From the NCBI GenBank assembly GCA_035471925.1, contig DATIPO010000058.1, forward strand, positions 1 through 64,000: a DNA stretch of 64,000 nucleotides, written 5' to 3'. This document shows, one piece after another, positions 26,260 to 36,968 of the stretch (position 1 is its first letter; each line of letters starts with the position of its first letter). The notes beneath the pieces were generated by a model, which saw only the letters and a program-made list of their open reading frames with translations, was not told where the DNA came from and did not search any database. This DNA comes from JANQFM01 sp035471925. Lineage in GTDB: Bacteria > Acidobacteriota > UBA6911 > RPQK01 > DATIPO01. The translations under genes and the position numbers were made by a program.

Positions 26260-26838
26260 TCAAGAAGAGGGTTTGGAAGTTTTTCCGGCGGATTTTTGGA
26301 CCACGGCCTGCTGCTGAACCGTTTCCGCCGGCTTGGGCGGGGCGGGATTGGGCTTGTAGAGCGTGACCAGACAGCCTCCAACGGCAGCCAGGACGATTCC
26401 CAGTACGAAAGGCCAGCGCAAAGCGCCGAATCCGCCTCTGGGCGGATGCAGAATAATGGCCGTGACGGCGTTGACGATGGGAGCGCCGGCGAAGACGATC
26501 GACATCACCACAGCGGGTGTGCCCTTGGCCCCGAAAGCCAAGAGGACGCAAAAAGCCCCGATGGCGCCCACGATGCCCGCCAGAAGAGAAAACCACATGC
26601 CCTTGGCCGGGTAATTCCAGTCGGCCCCGTTAACGAGCAGCACCGCCAAAGGCGCCAGGACGGCGGTGACGAAGTAGGCGATGCCCACGAAAAGAAAGGC
26701 CTTGTAGCGGCCGTTGACGGGATCCGCCATTTGGACTTGCCCGGAGTGCAGCAGTATGCCGTAAAAGCCCCAAGAAAATACCGTCATCAATGCAAAAATG
26801 AGCCACGTCAGGCCCGGCTGAGAAGCATTGGGTTCCAT
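26260..26838 (-). CDS. Half-size EamA/DMT-like membrane protein
   Basis: About 192 aa with five or so hydrophobic helices (WLIFALMTVFSWGFYGILLH, FLFVGIAYFVTAVLAPLAVL, FSLLAGIVGAIGAFCVLLAF, WPFVLGIVLAAVGGCLVTLY), resembling one half of a drug/metabolite transporter. The tail is Pro/Lys/Gln rich. AGGAGG lies about 10 bases before the ATG at 26838. Half-size proteins of this type usually dimerise; the substrate is unknown. Confidence 0.75.
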   Translation of the reverse strand: MEPNASQPGLTWLIFALMTVFSWGFYGILLHSGQVQMADPVNGRYKAFLFVGIAYFVTAVLAPLAVLLVNGADWNYPAKGMWFSLLAGIVGAIGAFCVLLAFGAKGTPAVVMSIVFAGAPIVNAVTAIILHPPRGGFGALRWPFVLGIVLAAVGGCLVTLYKPNPAPPKPAETVQQQAVVQKSAGKTSKPSS

Positions 26839-26970
26839 ATGCTCATCGCCTCCTTTTTGGTCTTTGCCCCCAAGATGCGCGTCTTTTCCGAGCAGCGATC
26901 TTAACAGGTCGGGAGTGGGGCAGCCAAGCGCGGGGAACATCGTCGGCAGCAATCCCGTACAATGGGGAAA

Positions 26971-27267
26971 ATGAGCGATCGCAAAGACTATCAACGGCGC
27001 ATGGAGGATCGCTTCAACGACCTCAGCGCCCGCATCGACGACCTGTTGGCTCAAGCCGAATCGAGTGCCCGCCGGGAATGCGAACAGCTACCCCGCCGGC
27101 TGAGGACGGCGCGGCGCAAGCTGGACGAACTGGGCCGCGAAAGCGAGGAAGCCTGGAAGGATCTGCGTCCGGGATTGGAGAACGCCTGGAAGGAACTTCG
27201 CCAGGCCGTCCAGCAGGCCTCCGGGCGCTTCGGATCCTCAAGCCGGGAGAAAAGCCAAGCCTCCTGA
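26971..27267 (+). CDS. Small coiled-coil protein, 98 aa
   Basis: Charged amphipathic helices throughout (RIDDLLAQAESSARRECEQL, REESEEAWKDL-type repeats, LENAWKELRQAVQQASGRF). The pattern of spaced W-K-L residues resembles small stress-related apolipoprotein-like proteins of many bacteria, without firm assignment. Starts at 26971 or 26962 are both possible. It converges with lpxD, leaving 2 bases. Confidence 0.55.
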   Translation: MSDRKDYQRRMEDRFNDLSARIDDLLAQAESSARRECEQLPRRLRTARRKLDELGRESEEAWKDLRPGLENAWKELRQAVQQASGRFGSSSREKSQAS

Positions 27268-27269
27268 AC

Positions 27270-28352
27270 TCAAGAGTCGGACTCTTCCAACTCGCGGATG
27301 CGGCGGCGCAGATTGCGCACCTCCTTCCACAACTCGGGCAACTGGCGCAAAGCGGCCTGGGACTTGAGCTCCTCACGGTGCTGGCGAGCCGGGACGCCTG
27401 AAATGACGCTGCCTTCAGGGATATCCTTGGTCACCGCCGTGCGCATCATGACCGTGACTTGGTCGCCCACGCGGACATGGTCCGAGAAGCCCGCTTGCCC
27501 CGCGACCACGCAGTTCCTCCCCAGAGTCACGCTGCCCGAGACTCCCACGCACCCCACGATGACCGTGTTCTCACCAATCCGGCAGTTGTGGCCGATGTGG
27601 ACCAGATTATCGACCTTGACGCCCCGTTCCAGGACGGTAGCGCCGAAGGTGGCGCGATCGACGCAGCAGTTGGCTCCCATCTCTACCTCGTCCTCGATGA
27701 TGACCGTCCCGGTCTGCTCCATCTTGACTTGCTTCTGGCCATCGAAGACATAACCGAATCCGTCGGCGCCGATGACCGTCCCCGAATGGAGGATGACCCC
27801 GTCGCCTAAACGGACACCGGGATAAAGCACGACGTTGGGATGGATCACGCAGCCTCGCCCGATCTCGGCGTCGTCGCCGACCACGACTCCCGCTCCCACC
27901 GTCGTTTCCGAGCCGACCCGGACACGGTCGCCCAGGAAGGCCAGGGGATGGATGGAAACCGGTTCATCAATGCGGCAGTCCTGACCAATGCAGGCTTCGG
28001 CGCTGACTCCGCGCGCTTCAAATGGACGGTCGTGAAAGAGCGCCAGCATGCGGGCGAAAGCCAACTTGGGATTGTCGGCTCCCACCAGTACGGGAGGGTC
28101 GGCGGCTTGCGCTTGGGATGGCTCGGGCGCGCTTTCTGAGGCGGGACTGCTGAGCGGCTCAATCACGGCCATCGGAACGATGACCGCCGAAGCCCGGCAG
28201 CGGGAGAGCTTATTCAGGAGAGCGGGCTTGGCGGCCCACGTGATGTCGCCCGGCCCGGCATCCTCAAAGGGGCGCACCCGCTCGATCTCGATCCGGCCGC
28301 CGCCGAGCAGGCGGCCCTCCACCAGCTTCGCCAAGTCGTCCAGCCTGTACAT
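27270..28352 (-). CDS. lpxD: UDP-3-O-acylglucosamine N-acyltransferase (LpxD)
   Basis: Adds the second acyl chain in lipid A synthesis. An N-terminal uridine-binding domain (DLAKLVEGRLLGGGRIEIER) is followed by left-handed beta-helix hexapeptides with the catalytic His in NLVHIGHNCRIGENTVIVG and a C-terminal LRRRIRELEE helix. 360 aa is a little long because of a low-complexity Ser/Pro/Glu/Ala insertion near residues 66-90 in the N-terminal domain. No lpxA, fabZ or lpxC is next to it. Confidence 0.95.
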   Translation of the reverse strand: MYRLDDLAKLVEGRLLGGGRIEIERVRPFEDAGPGDITWAAKPALLNKLSRCRASAVIVPMAVIEPLSSPASESAPEPSQAQAADPPVLVGADNPKLAFARMLALFHDRPFEARGVSAEACIGQDCRIDEPVSIHPLAFLGDRVRVGSETTVGAGVVVGDDAEIGRGCVIHPNVVLYPGVRLGDGVILHSGTVIGADGFGYVFDGQKQVKMEQTGTVIIEDEVEMGANCCVDRATFGATVLERGVKVDNLVHIGHNCRIGENTVIVGCVGVSGSVTLGRNCVVAGQAGFSDHVRVGDQVTVMMRTAVTKDIPEGSVISGVPARQHREELKSQAALRQLPELWKEVRNLRRRIRELEESDS

Positions 28353-28396
28353 CGGTCCGATTCTACCCGGAAACAGCGGCAGGGCGCGAATGCGAG

Positions 28397-29101
28397 CTAG
28401 CGCGGGGACTCGGGCAAGGAGGCCACGGCCTCTCCCTGATCGACGAGCACCAAGCGGGGACGCTTCTCTTCATCCAGGCCGATGGTGACTCCGCTGCGCC
28501 GGCTTTGGGCCCGGAATCCCAGCGACGAAGGACTCAGCGCTGCCGCCACCCAATCCTCTCCGGGCTCGCGCAGGCGCAGCCGCGGCCCCTCCTCGGCCAC
28601 CTCCAATCCGATGAGAATCTCCGAAGAGGGCGAATACAGGTCCATCTGGGGACCGCGCTGGTCGACCAGCATCAGAGAGCGCAGGCGTCCTTGCGTGTCG
28701 GTCAGGGCCAAGCTGGGAATGCCGGTGCGCGAAACGGTGAGCCCTAGGCGGAAAGGGCTTCCTGCCGAAGACAAGACCAGCCCGCCGTTGCCCTGATCGG
28801 AGAGAGTGAGGCGGCCCCTCTCGCGTCCTTGGCCGTCATAGAGGACCAGTCCCCGTTGGCCGTCCGCCCGCGGACTCTCGCCCAGGCGGCCCCACAGCAC
28901 GCCGTCCTCGTCCACCAATCGGATCTCACGGGCCTCAATCACCTCAGGCGCGGGCGATGGCGGCTGCTGGGCAAAGACGGGCGCCATTCCCTGCCACAAG
29001 CTCTGGCTGAGGAATCCTCCCAGCAGTCCGAAGAGCGCCAACCCCAGCCAAGCCCTGAGCCCCACGGGCCCTGTCGTCTTCATCTTTTCCATGACGACCA
29101 T
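28397..29101 (-). CDS. Membrane-anchored repeat protein, 234 aa
   Basis: One N-terminal membrane segment (WLGLALFGLLGGFLSQSLW) then an extracytoplasmic beta-rich region built of repeats of the form IRLVDEDGVLWGRLG, GLVLYDGQGRERGRLTL, LALTDTQGRLRSLMLVD. This resembles bacterial surface or periplasmic beta-repeat proteins of unknown role. Starts at 29101, 29092 and 29083 are all in frame and no ribosome-binding site decides between them. Confidence 0.7.
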   Translation of the reverse strand: MVVMEKMKTTGPVGLRAWLGLALFGLLGGFLSQSLWQGMAPVFAQQPPSPAPEVIEAREIRLVDEDGVLWGRLGESPRADGQRGLVLYDGQGRERGRLTLSDQGNGGLVLSSAGSPFRLGLTVSRTGIPSLALTDTQGRLRSLMLVDQRGPQMDLYSPSSEILIGLEVAEEGPRLRLREPGEDWVAAALSPSSLGFRAQSRRSGVTIGLDEEKRPRLVLVDQGEAVASLPESPR

Positions 29102-29171
29102 CTTACGCCATCGCGCAGGAACGTCCCCCCGCCTCAGGCTAACTCAAATGCTGCGGGACGCCCTACCCGGG

Positions 29172-29978
29172 TCAGCGCATGAGCACGCGGTGCAGGTTGC
29201 CGGCGGGATTCTGGGTGTCGGTTCCGATGATGCGTCCGACCTCCTTGCCGTCCACAGTCACGATGGCCGTGGGCACCTGCTTCACGTTAGCCTCGATGGC
29301 CACCGGCTCGCTGTTGAATCCGTGAGGCAAGCCGTAGTAGCTGAAGGAGATTCCCGTATCGGCCAACTGCTCCTCAAGCTTGATCATCTTGGGAACGTTG
29401 GCCTGGCAGAACTGGCACCAGGAGCCGAAGAACACGCGCACTTGAGCCTTGCCTTGGTAGGTCTTGAGGATGCGCACGAAGTTGGGATCGGGCTGGTATT
29501 CCCTGGAACGGATGCGGTAAAGAGGATCGTAGTTCTTGAGGTCCTGGGAGCTGACCTCCCCTACCAGATCGGACTTGGGACGCAAACCGACGGCTCGTCC
29601 GTCGACTTTCAAGTCGACCGTTTGGCCGCTCCCCACGGTAAAGTCGCCGACCGTACGCAAGTCGGCCTGGGAGGCGATGGCGGCCCGGTCCTCATCGGCC
29701 TCGACGTGGTCCTTGGAAACCGAAGCGACTTCGGAACGCCCGGGCAGGAGGACGATGGCCTCTTCAAGGACCGGGACCATGATGAGAAAAGCCGGCGGCG
29801 ACATGGAATGATAGAGGCGCGCCTGTCCGTCGACTTGGCCGTCCACGACCACCTCGAACTTGCCGATTCGCAGGAAATTGTCGTAGTCGACCGCCTCCGC
29901 CGCGCCCAGCCCAACACTCACCCAGAACCAGCAGGCCGATACCATCAGGCCAGCCGTAATTCCTCGCTTCAAACCCAT
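29172..29978 (-). CDS. Exported thioredoxin-fold protein
   Basis: Signal peptide (GITAGLMVSACWFWVSVGLG) with start at 29978 behind AAAGGAG. The C-terminal 110 residues form a thioredoxin fold with the redox motif FFGSWCQFCQANVPKM and cis-Pro region QVPTAIVTVDG. The N-terminal 150 residues are unrecognised and beta-rich. Probably a periplasmic thiol-disulfide protein. 268 aa; no Dsb or Ccm genes adjoin. Confidence 0.82.
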   Translation of the reverse strand: MGLKRGITAGLMVSACWFWVSVGLGAAEAVDYDNFLRIGKFEVVVDGQVDGQARLYHSMSPPAFLIMVPVLEEAIVLLPGRSEVASVSKDHVEADEDRAAIASQADLRTVGDFTVGSGQTVDLKVDGRAVGLRPKSDLVGEVSSQDLKNYDPLYRIRSREYQPDPNFVRILKTYQGKAQVRVFFGSWCQFCQANVPKMIKLEEQLADTGISFSYYGLPHGFNSEPVAIEANVKQVPTAIVTVDGKEVGRIIGTDTQNPAGNLHRVLMR

Positions 29979-30412
29979 GAAAAGCACTCCTTTGCCGCTG
30001 CAACGAAGGCGGGCGGGCAGCCCTCCTCCGAGATCCGTTGTTGTTCTGGAAGCCCCATTATAACCTTCCCGGCCCAACGGGCGTCTCCTCTCGTCGGCAT
30101 TAGACGCAGACCGTCGAACCGATCATCCCTGGAGAGCGAATTGCCCCTTGCCGCCGTGAGCAGAGGAGAGCGCTGAGAGACCTTGGGAAAGCGTGACCCC
30201 TCGTGCGTGGAGCTAGCGGCCGTAGCGAGTTGCACCTACGACCGACAGCGTAAAGGCGACTGTCCGTGCCCACTCAAACTTGACGGGCTTGAGAACCTGT
30301 CGGCTGCCTGGTGGCCCCGGATTCGCTTGAGCCTGCGCAAGCTAATCGGAGCGTCCCTTGTGCTATTCTTAGCCTCCATCAATGGATCAACGACAAATGG
30401 GGGTTTAGGACC
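29979..30412. other. Divergent intergenic region
   Basis: 434 bp between the thioredoxin-fold gene (minus) and the first cyclophilin gene (plus). No ORF with good coding character. TATTCT near 30363-30368 could be a -10 for the plus-strand gene, but no matching -35 is clear. Confidence 0.4.
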
Positions 30413-31330
30413 ATGACGGCTCGTTTATTTCGACTGTGCGCTCTAGCACTTTGCTTGCTCCTTGTGGCCGCGGCCTGCGGCTCGAGTTCAGACACCGAAC
30501 CGGATCAGGAGACGCCCGCCGAGGAAGCCTCTTCCCAGGCTGGGGAAGAAGCCGCTGGCGAGGACAGCGCTCCCGAGTCCGCCGCCGAAGCCGGAGGCGC
30601 CGAAGAGTCTTCGCCCCAAGCCGAGCCGACGGGCCAGGATGAGTCCGGCGCCGCGGCTGAAGAAGACGCCGGAGAGCAGCGCGCCGCCCAGGAAGGCCCG
30701 GCGGAATCGTCGGCGCCCTCGACCGATGCGACCGCCGCCGAAAGCCCATCAGATGCCGCTGAGGAGGGTCCCCATCCTGCCCTGCTCAATCCAGAGCTGG
30801 CCAATGAAACCGCCCCCGCCACCTTCCTGGTGCGCTTCACCACGACCAAGGGCGACTTCTTGGTCGAATTCCACCGCGACTGGGCGCCCAACGGCGTCGA
30901 CCGTTTCTACAACCTAGTCCGAATCGGTTACTTTGAAAACATTGCCTTCTTTCGCATGGTGCCGGGCTTCGTGACTCAGTTCGGCTTGCACGGCGATCCT
31001 GAAGTCAACAGAGTCTGGCGGGCTGCCCGCATTCCTGATGATCCCGTCAAGGAAAGCAATCTTCCGGGCTACGTGACCTTCGCCACCTCCGGGCCCGATT
31101 CGCGCACGACCCAGCTCTTCATCAATTACGGGAACAACCGGAGTCTAGATAGCCAGGGATTCGCTCCCATCGGGGAAGTCGTTTCGGGCATGGATGTGGT
31201 GAAATCGCTCTATGCAGGCTATGGCCAAAGTCCAAATCAGAGCTTGATCCATCAACAGGGCAACAGCTATCTGAGAAGTCAATTCCCCGACCTCGACTAC
31301 ATTCTCAGCGCTGAAATCGTCGAGCAGTAA
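30413..31330 (+). CDS. Cyclophilin-type peptidyl-prolyl isomerase, lipoprotein
   Basis: Signal peptide and lipobox (CLLLVAAACGSSSD), then a very long acidic linker of Glu/Ala/Ser/Pro (about residues 25-125) and a cyclophilin domain: FTTTKGDFLVEFHRDWAPNG, FYNLVRIGYFENIAFFRMVP, TTQLFINYGNNRSL. Predicted to be anchored in the envelope with the isomerase held away from the membrane. It is followed 61 bases later by a cytoplasmic paralogue. Confidence 0.9.
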   Translation: MTARLFRLCALALCLLLVAAACGSSSDTEPDQETPAEEASSQAGEEAAGEDSAPESAAEAGGAEESSPQAEPTGQDESGAAAEEDAGEQRAAQEGPAESSAPSTDATAAESPSDAAEEGPHPALLNPELANETAPATFLVRFTTTKGDFLVEFHRDWAPNGVDRFYNLVRIGYFENIAFFRMVPGFVTQFGLHGDPEVNRVWRAARIPDDPVKESNLPGYVTFATSGPDSRTTQLFINYGNNRSLDSQGFAPIGEVVSGMDVVKSLYAGYGQSPNQSLIHQQGNSYLRSQFPDLDYILSAEIVEQ

Positions 31331-31391
31331 GGCGGCGAAGGCAGCACAGGCGGGTTGGACAGGCGACGGACTCATTTAGTACAAACGGGGC

Positions 31392-31985
31392 ATGAGCAAT
31401 AGCAACTCTGCACTTCATGATCCTTCCCAAGCCGACGAGAAAGCCCCTGAGCGGTTCAAGGTCCGCTTTGAAACCACCAAGGGCGATTTCGAGTTGGACG
31501 TCCACCGCCAGTGGGCGCCTCGGGGGGCGGATCGTTTTTATAACCTGGTTCAAGTCGGTTTTTTCGAAGACATCGCGCTCTTCCGCGTGATCGACGGCTT
31601 CATGGCCCAGTTCGGCATTCACGGAGATCCTTCGGTGGCCTCCAAGTGGCGCGAGGCCCGCATCGAGGACGATCCCGTCAAGGAGTCCAACACGCGCGGA
31701 CGCATCAGCTTCGCCACCGCCGGACCCAACACCCGCACCACCCAGCTATTCATCAATTTCGGCAACAACTCGTCGCTGGACGGGATGGGCTTCGCTCCAT
31801 TCGGCGAAGTCACCGAGGGCATGAACGTGGTGGACTCGATCTACAAGGGGTACGGCGAAGGCGCTCCCCAAGGAGCCGGCCCCAACCAGATGCGCGTCCA
31901 GAGCCAGGGCAACAAGTATCTCAAAGTCGACTTCCCCAAGCTCGACTACATCAAGCAAGTCGAGATCGTGGACGAAGACGGCTAG
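31392..31985 (+). CDS. Cyclophilin-type peptidyl-prolyl isomerase, cytoplasmic
   Basis: 197 aa without signal peptide. The domain FETTKGDFELDVHRQWAPRG, FYNLVQVGFFEDIALFRVID, TTQLFINFGNNSSLDG is closely similar to its upstream neighbour, so the pair arose by duplication, with one copy gaining or keeping an export signal. The active-site Arg/Phe region ALFRVIDGFMAQFG is present. Confidence 0.92.
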   Translation: MSNSNSALHDPSQADEKAPERFKVRFETTKGDFELDVHRQWAPRGADRFYNLVQVGFFEDIALFRVIDGFMAQFGIHGDPSVASKWREARIEDDPVKESNTRGRISFATAGPNTRTTQLFINFGNNSSLDGMGFAPFGEVTEGMNVVDSIYKGYGEGAPQGAGPNQMRVQSQGNKYLKVDFPKLDYIKQVEIVDEDG

Positions 31986-32026
31986 TGCGGCACGTCTAAG
32001 CCTTGAGCCGGGCCCCGACCTTATTC

Positions 32027-32144
32027 CACGCTTACAGCGTTGGGAGATTTCGGCACTTGCACCCAGGGTGGCGCCTCTGTCTCGCTGCGCTCGACGGCGG
32101 CTGACCCTGGGCTAGGTTATGGCTCGCCTACAGCGAGCCCGGAC
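32027..32144. repeat. Palindromic dispersed element, copy 3
   Basis: CACGCTTACAGCGTTGGGA at the left end, then CACCCAGGGTGGCGCC, a GTCTCGCTGCGCTCGAC core, GGCTGACCCTGGGCT and one hairpin unit ATGGCTCGCCTACAGCGAGCC. It matches the left half of copy 1 (10688) almost base for base but has only one tandem unit and no visible right end. Confidence 0.75.
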
Positions 32145-32166
32145 TGGCCCTCGAAGGCATCCGCGC

Positions 32167-32375
32167 CCTCGTCGCATTGCCCGCCTCATCGCGTTTTCCG
32201 TCTCGATCGCATTGTCCGTCTCAATCGCTCCTGCATGAGGTGGCGTTTGCAGCTCTCTAGGTTGTGCTGAAACTCGCTGGCCATTTCGCTCTCGTTGCCC
32301 GTCTCGATCGCATTGTCCGTCGCTTCGCGTTGTCGCATGCCCGTCTCAATCGCATTGCACGTCTCGTCGCATGGC
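32167..32375 (+). repeat. Interspersed 18-bp repeat cluster
   Basis: The 18-mer CGTCTCGATCGCATTGTC occurs exactly at 32199-32216 and 32300-32317, and with one to three changes at 32217, 32342 and other positions in two groups. The period in each group is near 18 bp. There is no unique spacer pattern, so it is not CRISPR. Confidence 0.65.
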
Positions 32376-32592
32376 AGGTCCAGGTCACATGGGTCGCCTG
32401 ACACACGCGGTTAGTGCCTGTCCTCTTGGCAAAGGGCGGGAGCCAAGGGAGCGGGCTTCGCTTACCTTCATCTATTGGCCGGCGGTTCCATCGCCTTGGA
32501 GGTCACTGCAGCCAGGCTTCCGGCCGCTGAACCCCAAGGGACTGCATCAGAGGCAGTTGGGATTTGCAGGTTCATGCCTGTGACGGCGAGCC

Positions 32593-33903
32593 TTAGCGGC
32601 TCTGGGCAGTGGACGCAGCGGCGGCCTGGGAGATCAGCGTCTCGCGGCGGCCGTCCGAATAGAGGGCGGTGAAGGTGTCGTCGACGATTTCAAGGGCCGA
32701 AGGAGCGCCGCCTTTGTAGTAGGCGTTGTTGAGTCCTGTGTCGATGAGCAGAACGCGTCCCTCGAAGCGGGCCCGGATACCCGACTTGAGCTGAGGCGTG
32801 TGCCCCACGACCACGGCCTTGGCTTTGAAGCGGCCGGCGATCTCGGGCATTGTCTGCAGGCCGTCCTGATCTTCCCACTTGGCGTAGCCACGGAACCACA
32901 AGGGTCCGATGGGCGAGTTGACCAGCCAGGAGCTGTAGCCCAGAACTCCGCGCAGCAAGTCGACGTATTGGCGGTGACGCGAGAGAGCCATGTCGGGATT
33001 GAAGGCCCGCGACATGATCTGGCTGGGATCGCGCTGACTCTGATACTCGAACTCGTTGCGCACGGCCGCGATCATTTCCTGGACGGTGTAGTACTCCAGA
33101 ATCACGTCCTGCCCGACAAGCGTCTTGCGGTAGCTGTCGTAGGCCTTCAGTTCGTTGCGGACGCGCTTGTTGATCTCGTCCAGGGAAAGCTGGGCCAATT
33201 GGGGCGAAACGCCGGCGTGCAGGAAGAGGACTCCCTCGACCAGAGCCAGGGCAGGACGCTCGCGCAGCCACTTCCCGTAGTGCCCTTTCTCGCTGAAGGC
33301 CTCCCGGTGCTCTACGAATCCGGCGGGGTACTTGGCCTTCCAGAGAGCTTTGGCGGCGGCGTCCCATTGCGGTTCAGGTTGGCCCAGCTTCTTGGCCCGG
33401 CGCTTCTGAAACTTCATGAGCTTCTTCAGATAATCTTCTTGCCGCTTGGCCGAGTCCTCGTCGGCAAAGGCCGCATAGGCTTCAACGTCCACATAGCGCA
33501 GGTCGCCCAGCACGTTCATGCCTTCGTGGTTGCCCAGCAAAGAAACCACCCGTCCGCCCGCCGCGTGGGATTGCTTTTCCAGCTTCATGATGAGATCGAG
33601 GACGGCTCTATCGTCGGGTCCGCGGTCAACAAGGTCGCCGGTTTGCACGAAGATGTCCGTACCGCCGGCCCAGTTGCCCTGGACATCGACGATTCCGGCC
33701 TCGCGCAGGATCTGGAGGAAATTGTCGAGGTTGCCGTGGACGTCCGCCACAGCCACGACACGGGGCGACTCGCGGTCGGCCGCCACAAGGTTGGCGGCCA
33801 GCAGCAGGCCGATCAGGACGAGGAGCGTCGAGGCACCCCCAAGCGCCCGTGGACGCTGGCTGCTGAGCCGATGGACGCCTTGCGAATCGTGCCTTTCTAA
33901 CAC
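32593..33903 (-). CDS. Metallophosphoesterase (Shewanella-like protein phosphatase type)
   Basis: Calcineurin-like fold with its metal-ligand motifs: AVADVHGNLDN, QTGDLVDRGPDDRAV, LLGNHEGMNVLG, and a late GHTPQLKSG strand. A hydrophobic segment near the N-terminus (TLLVLIGLLLAANLVAA) suggests export or anchoring. 436 aa from a GTG at 33903 behind GGAGG. The order of motifs fits Shewanella-like Ser/Thr or Tyr phosphatases, but the substrate is not known. Confidence 0.87.
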   Translation of the reverse strand: MLERHDSQGVHRLSSQRPRALGGASTLLVLIGLLLAANLVAADRESPRVVAVADVHGNLDNFLQILREAGIVDVQGNWAGGTDIFVQTGDLVDRGPDDRAVLDLIMKLEKQSHAAGGRVVSLLGNHEGMNVLGDLRYVDVEAYAAFADEDSAKRQEDYLKKLMKFQKRRAKKLGQPEPQWDAAAKALWKAKYPAGFVEHREAFSEKGHYGKWLRERPALALVEGVLFLHAGVSPQLAQLSLDEINKRVRNELKAYDSYRKTLVGQDVILEYYTVQEMIAAVRNEFEYQSQRDPSQIMSRAFNPDMALSRHRQYVDLLRGVLGYSSWLVNSPIGPLWFRGYAKWEDQDGLQTMPEIAGRFKAKAVVVGHTPQLKSGIRARFEGRVLLIDTGLNNAYYKGGAPSALEIVDDTFTALYSDGRRETLISQAAAASTAQSR

Positions 33904-33945
33904 GGCTTTCCTCCCTGACCTGGCGTGGGCGAAGCGGCGGACCGA

Positions 33946-34425
33946 TTATTCCATCAATTCCTTGTAGGCCGCCACCGCCAGTTCGTCGCAGCGTTCATTC
34001 TCGGGATGTCCGCTGTGACCTCTGACGTGCTCGAAACTGACGTCATGGCGCGAAACCGCCTGATCCAGCCGCTTCCAGTAGTCGGCGTTCTTGACCGGCT
34101 TGTATCCGCTGCTGGTCTTGCGCCGCCAGCCGTTGCGCTTCCAGTTGTGGATCCACTGAGTGATCCCCTGAAGCACATAGGAACTGTCGCTGACGACATG
34201 AACCTTGGTCCTGCGCTTGAGCCGCTTCAACCCTTCAATTACCGCCCGCAGCTCCATCTGATTGTTGGTCGTGGACGCCTCGGCACCATGGTCTTCCAAC
34301 TCCTTCCCGGTCGGATTATGGCGCATCAAAAAGGCCCAGCCTCCTGGCCCGGGATTGCCGGAACAGGCGCCGTCGGTAAAGAGCACGACCTCGGCGTCCT
34401 GGGCCGAGCCTTGATTACGAAGCAT
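33946..34425 (-). CDS. rnhA: Ribonuclease HI (RnhA)
   Basis: Degrades RNA in RNA-DNA hybrids. The catalytic acids are in LFTDGACSGNPGPGGWAF, NQMELRAVIEG, and VVSDSSYVLQG, with HVRGHSGHPENERCDELA near the C-terminus. ATG 34425 (MLRNQGSAQD) is preferred to a TTG at 34479. About 159 aa. It lies 63 bases downstream of ppsA's stop on the same strand. Confidence 0.95.
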   Translation of the reverse strand: MLRNQGSAQDAEVVLFTDGACSGNPGPGGWAFLMRHNPTGKELEDHGAEASTTNNQMELRAVIEGLKRLKRRTKVHVVSDSSYVLQGITQWIHNWKRNGWRRKTSSGYKPVKNADYWKRLDQAVSRHDVSFEHVRGHSGHPENERCDELAVAAYKELME

Positions 34426-34488
34426 ATCCAGATCCAAATGAGCTGCGAACTGTCGTTGAGGATTATAAAGGATCAACAACGATCGGCG

Positions 34489-36867
<2,379 letters not shown>

Positions 36868-36968
36868 GATGAGATGCTCCTCTGCGATATTGATTATAGT
36901 GCACCCACCCACCCCCGACCAATAGGCGGGTTTGGCTCAAGCGCCGCGTCAGAGTATCCTGATGGGCC

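Larger units (their letters stand above)
31986..32592. other. 607-bp noncoding gap rich in repeats
   Basis: Holds palindromic element copy 3 (about 32027-32144), then short 18-bp repeats (32167-32375), then about 200 bases with no feature I can name. A 72-codon minus-strand ORF at 32186-32404 is made of the 18-bp repeats, giving NAIETG twice, and is not considered a gene. Confidence 0.6.

Noticed and set aside
32186..32404. 72-codon minus-strand ORF with NAIETG repeats
   Set aside because: Made of the 18-bp DNA repeats, no ribosome-binding site, and no domain.
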